A stretch of 14,872 bases of DNA from Spirochaetaceae bacterium (lineage in GTDB: Bacteria > Spirochaetota > Spirochaetia > Treponematales > Breznakiellaceae), in NCBI GenBank assembly GCA_031284295.1, contig JAITAE010000036.1:1-14872 (forward strand), in the 5' to 3' direction. Made by a program: the position numbers and the translations under genes. Below the pieces are notes generated by a model. That model worked only from the letters and a program-made list of their open reading frames with translations, was not told the DNA's origin and ran no database searches. Shown one piece after another: positions 12,848-14,872 of this stretch (positions are counted from its first letter, which is position 1; every line of letters starts with the position of its first letter).

Positions 12848-14872
12848 TTATCTGCTAAAGAGGGCGCGTAGTTCGGACGGGCTCATCGAGGCAAGCCAGG
12901 ACTCGCCTGTGCCGACCGTCATATCGGCCAGTTCTTTCTTGCTTTTCAGCATTGCGTCTATCCTTTCTTCAAAGCTGTTCTTGGTGATGAGGCGATGGAC
13001 GAACACGTTGCGCTTCTGCCCGATGCGGAAGGCGCGGTCGGTGGCCTGCGCCTCGACCGCGGGGTTGTACCATAGGTCGTAGTGGATAACGCGGCTTGCC
13101 GCCGTCAGGTTGAGGCCGAGCCCGCCGGCGCGCAGGCTCACGAGGAGGATGTTCGCGCCTCCGCCGTTCTGGAAAGCGTCCACCACGGCGGCGCGCTTTG
13201 CCTGGCTCATGCCTCCGTGGTAGAGCGGCGCCGCCTCGCCAGCCTCGTTCCGTATGATGGCTGCAAGGCACTCCAGCGTCTCGACATACTGGCTGAATAT
13301 CAGTACGCGCTCGCCGCCGTCTAAGATTTCTTGGAGCAGCGTAAGGAGGAGCGTGGCCTTGCCGGACAGCCGGGAGAGCGCGGGGCTCTCCTTGTCGTAG
13401 ACGCGGGGATGGCCGCATATCTGTTTGAGTGAGGTGAGCAGCTGCAGGATGAGGGCGCTGCGGGCCGGCGCTTGCTCTTTGTTGTCAGAGAGCCGGTCGA
13501 GTTTCTCCATGTTGACCTTGACGACGCTTTCGTACAGGGCGGCCTGTTCCTTTTCCAGCGCCGCGTACTCGTCGGTCGTGATCTTCTCCGGCAGGTCGCT
13601 GATGATGCTCTTGTCCGTCTTCAGGCGGCGAAGCAGGAAGGGAGAAGTGATTTCCCGCAGGCGCCGCGCCGCGTCCTTGTCCCGCATGACTTCTATCGGG
13701 CGGCGGAACTCGCCGCGAAACTGCTCCGCGCCGCCCAGATAACCTGGCAGGATGAGGTCGAACAGCGAGCGCATATCCTCAAGGCGGTTTTCAACCGGTG
13801 TGCCGGACAGGGCAACCTTGAAGCGGGCTTGCAGCGCCTTGACTGTCTTTGAGCCTCGTGTCCGCGCGTTCTTCAAGAGGTGCGCCTCGTCAACGATGAG
13901 GAGCGCAAAATCCTCGCCGCACAACACGCTCTTGTCGCGGACCGCCGTCTGGTAGGTTGTCAAGAAGACCTCCGCGCCGTCCGCGAGGGCGCGTTCCTTG
14001 CCGTGGTAACGCCGGACGCTGACGGACGGGGCGAAGCGGCGCAGTTCCCGCTCCCAGTTTTCAAGCAGCGCGGCGGGAGCCACGACGAGGCTGCGCTTGC
14101 CGCCGCCGCACAAGCCGTCCGCCTTGAGGCGCAGCAGCACGGCGATCGCCTGAATCGTCTTACCCAACCCCATGTCGTCCGCGATTATGCAGTCGAAACC
14201 GGCGTACAGGAGCGAGAGCGCCCAGTTGCAGCCGCGCAGTTGGTAGGGACGCAGCTCGGCGCACAGGCCGGGAGGCGGCGGGAAGTCCTTCTTGTCAAAG
14301 ACCTTGTCCAGCAACGCTTGCGCGGAAGGGGACAGCGCCGCGCCGCCTGAAAGATGCGCCTTGAGGAATTCATTCGCGCCAAGCGCCCTACCCGCCGGTC
14401 TGGAGGCCGCCTTGAAGAGAGCGGCAAGCTCGTCCGGGTCTATCCGTATGAACTTGTCCTTGAACCTTACGACCTTGCTTTTCTGTCTTACCAGCGCGTT
14501 GAACTCGGCGGCGGAGAGCGTCTGGTCCCCTATCGCGACCCGCCATTCAAACGTAAGGAGAGAGGGCAGGTCGAGGTAGCTCACCAGCGCGCCGCCTGCC
14601 TTGTTCTGCTCCGCGCTCAGCACGAGGCGCGGCTTTAACTCGCGGTGCAGGTTCTTGGGCAGGATGACTTCGATCCCCAGCCGCGCAAGCAGCTCCGAGG
14701 CCTCGTCAAGGAACGCGGCAAGGCGCGCTTCGCCCAGCGGGACGGAGGGCCTTACCAGGAGCTTTCGTATCTCCGGCAGATAGTTCGACAGAGCGGTGGG
14801 CGCTTTCAGCACGTCGATGCCGCCGGTCTTCTTGGCCGCGTCCTTCAGCGGAATATTCTTGCCGCCAAGCAG
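12848..14872 (-). CDS. SNF2-family DNA-dependent ATPase/helicase (5' end outside window)
   Basis: The reading frame stays open to the window edge, so at least 674 residues of a longer protein are present. The GTG at 14812 need not be the start, since in-frame codons continue upstream. Both RecA-like lobes are complete. Motif I is DDMGLGKT (about 14157-14180) and the DEAH box is at 13880-13891. SGTPVENRLEDMRSLFDLI marks motif III. The C-terminal lobe has LIFSQYVETLECL, LYHGGMSQAKR, LRAGGLGLNLT and motif VI QATDRAFRIGQKR (about 13011-13048). SNF2 proteins use ATP to move along or remodel DNA-protein complexes. Bacterial forms often carry a SWIM zinc finger in the part not seen here. G+C is visibly higher than in the ATPase genes. 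The C-terminus is intact. Confidence 0.95.
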   Translation of the reverse strand: MLGGKNIPLKDAAKKTGGIDVLKAPTALSNYLPEIRKLLVRPSVPLGEARLAAFLDEASELLARLGIEVILPKNLHRELKPRLVLSAEQNKAGGALVSYLDLPSLLTFEWRVAIGDQTLSAAEFNALVRQKSKVVRFKDKFIRIDPDELAALFKAASRPAGRALGANEFLKAHLSGGAALSPSAQALLDKVFDKKDFPPPPGLCAELRPYQLRGCNWALSLLYAGFDCIIADDMGLGKTIQAIAVLLRLKADGLCGGGKRSLVVAPAALLENWERELRRFAPSVSVRRYHGKERALADGAEVFLTTYQTAVRDKSVLCGEDFALLIVDEAHLLKNARTRGSKTVKALQARFKVALSGTPVENRLEDMRSLFDLILPGYLGGAEQFRGEFRRPIEVMRDKDAARRLREITSPFLLRRLKTDKSIISDLPEKITTDEYAALEKEQAALYESVVKVNMEKLDRLSDNKEQAPARSALILQLLTSLKQICGHPRVYDKESPALSRLSGKATLLLTLLQEILDGGERVLIFSQYVETLECLAAIIRNEAGEAAPLYHGGMSQAKRAAVVDAFQNGGGANILLVSLRAGGLGLNLTAASRVIHYDLWYNPAVEAQATDRAFRIGQKRNVFVHRLITKNSFEERIDAMLKSKKELADMTVGTGESWLASMSPSELRALFSR

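Noticed and set aside
13082..14638. Several long plus-strand frames opposite the helicase gene
   Set aside because: They are products of high G+C codon bias on the opposite strand. The minus-strand frame carries the complete ordered SNF2 motifs.

Overview
This window most likely comes from a spirochaete of the genus Treponema with a moderate-to-high G+C genome, of the termite-gut or free-living type. Three things suggest this. The V-type ATPase operon has the spirochaete/chlamydia order (E, DUF2764, A, B, D, I, K). The PilZ and TPR proteins look like treponemal families. Intergenic DNA is packed with short hairpin-forming repeats. No database search was possible, so family names rest on recognising motifs and gene order.

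Layout: (1) 1-310 is hairpin-rich repeat DNA. (2) 283-669 (minus) is an IS630-type transposase cut off after its DNA-binding part by a dispersed ~110-bp repeat. (3) 670-1059 is a spacer ending in a good promoter. (4) 1060-8273 (plus) is a tight seven-gene V-ATPase operon with junctions of 1-base or 4-base overlap or gaps of a few bases, ending at a strong intrinsic terminator at 8398-8430. (5) 8431-8849 holds two more hairpins and a second copy of the ~110-bp repeat. (6) 8850-11706 (minus) is a co-oriented group: rhomboid protease, small single-pass membrane protein, PilZ-domain protein and TPR protein. (7) 11707-12847 is a gene-free block. It contains a 12-bp perfect inverted repeat and then a ~970-bp composite element: two ~208-bp inverted arms full of hairpins around 19 tandem copies of a 23-bp unit. 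(8) 12848-14872 (minus) is the C-terminal two-thirds or so of an SNF2-type helicase running off the window edge.

The V-ATPase genes encode the catalytic head (A3B3), central stalk (D), peripheral stalk (E), membrane stator (I) and rotor ring (K). No recognisable C, F or G subunit is present, and the DUF2764 protein sits where a connector could be encoded. The proteolipid K keeps every side-chain Na+ ligand known from Enterococcus hirae NtpK, so a sodium-coupled machine is the best inference. In the minus-strand group, PilZ and TPR genes are 3 bases apart and probably act in one c-di-GMP-responsive process. The rhomboid and small membrane protein are upstream neighbours whose link is only positional.

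The most unusual object is the element at 11862-12831. In its array, every inter-unit junction is a small palindrome. One base pair of that palindrome flips from A-T to T-A part-way along the array with both sides changing together. In its two arms, hairpins at corresponding places have different stem sequences but remain hairpins. This suggests that folded or dyad structure, rather than primary sequence, is what is kept.
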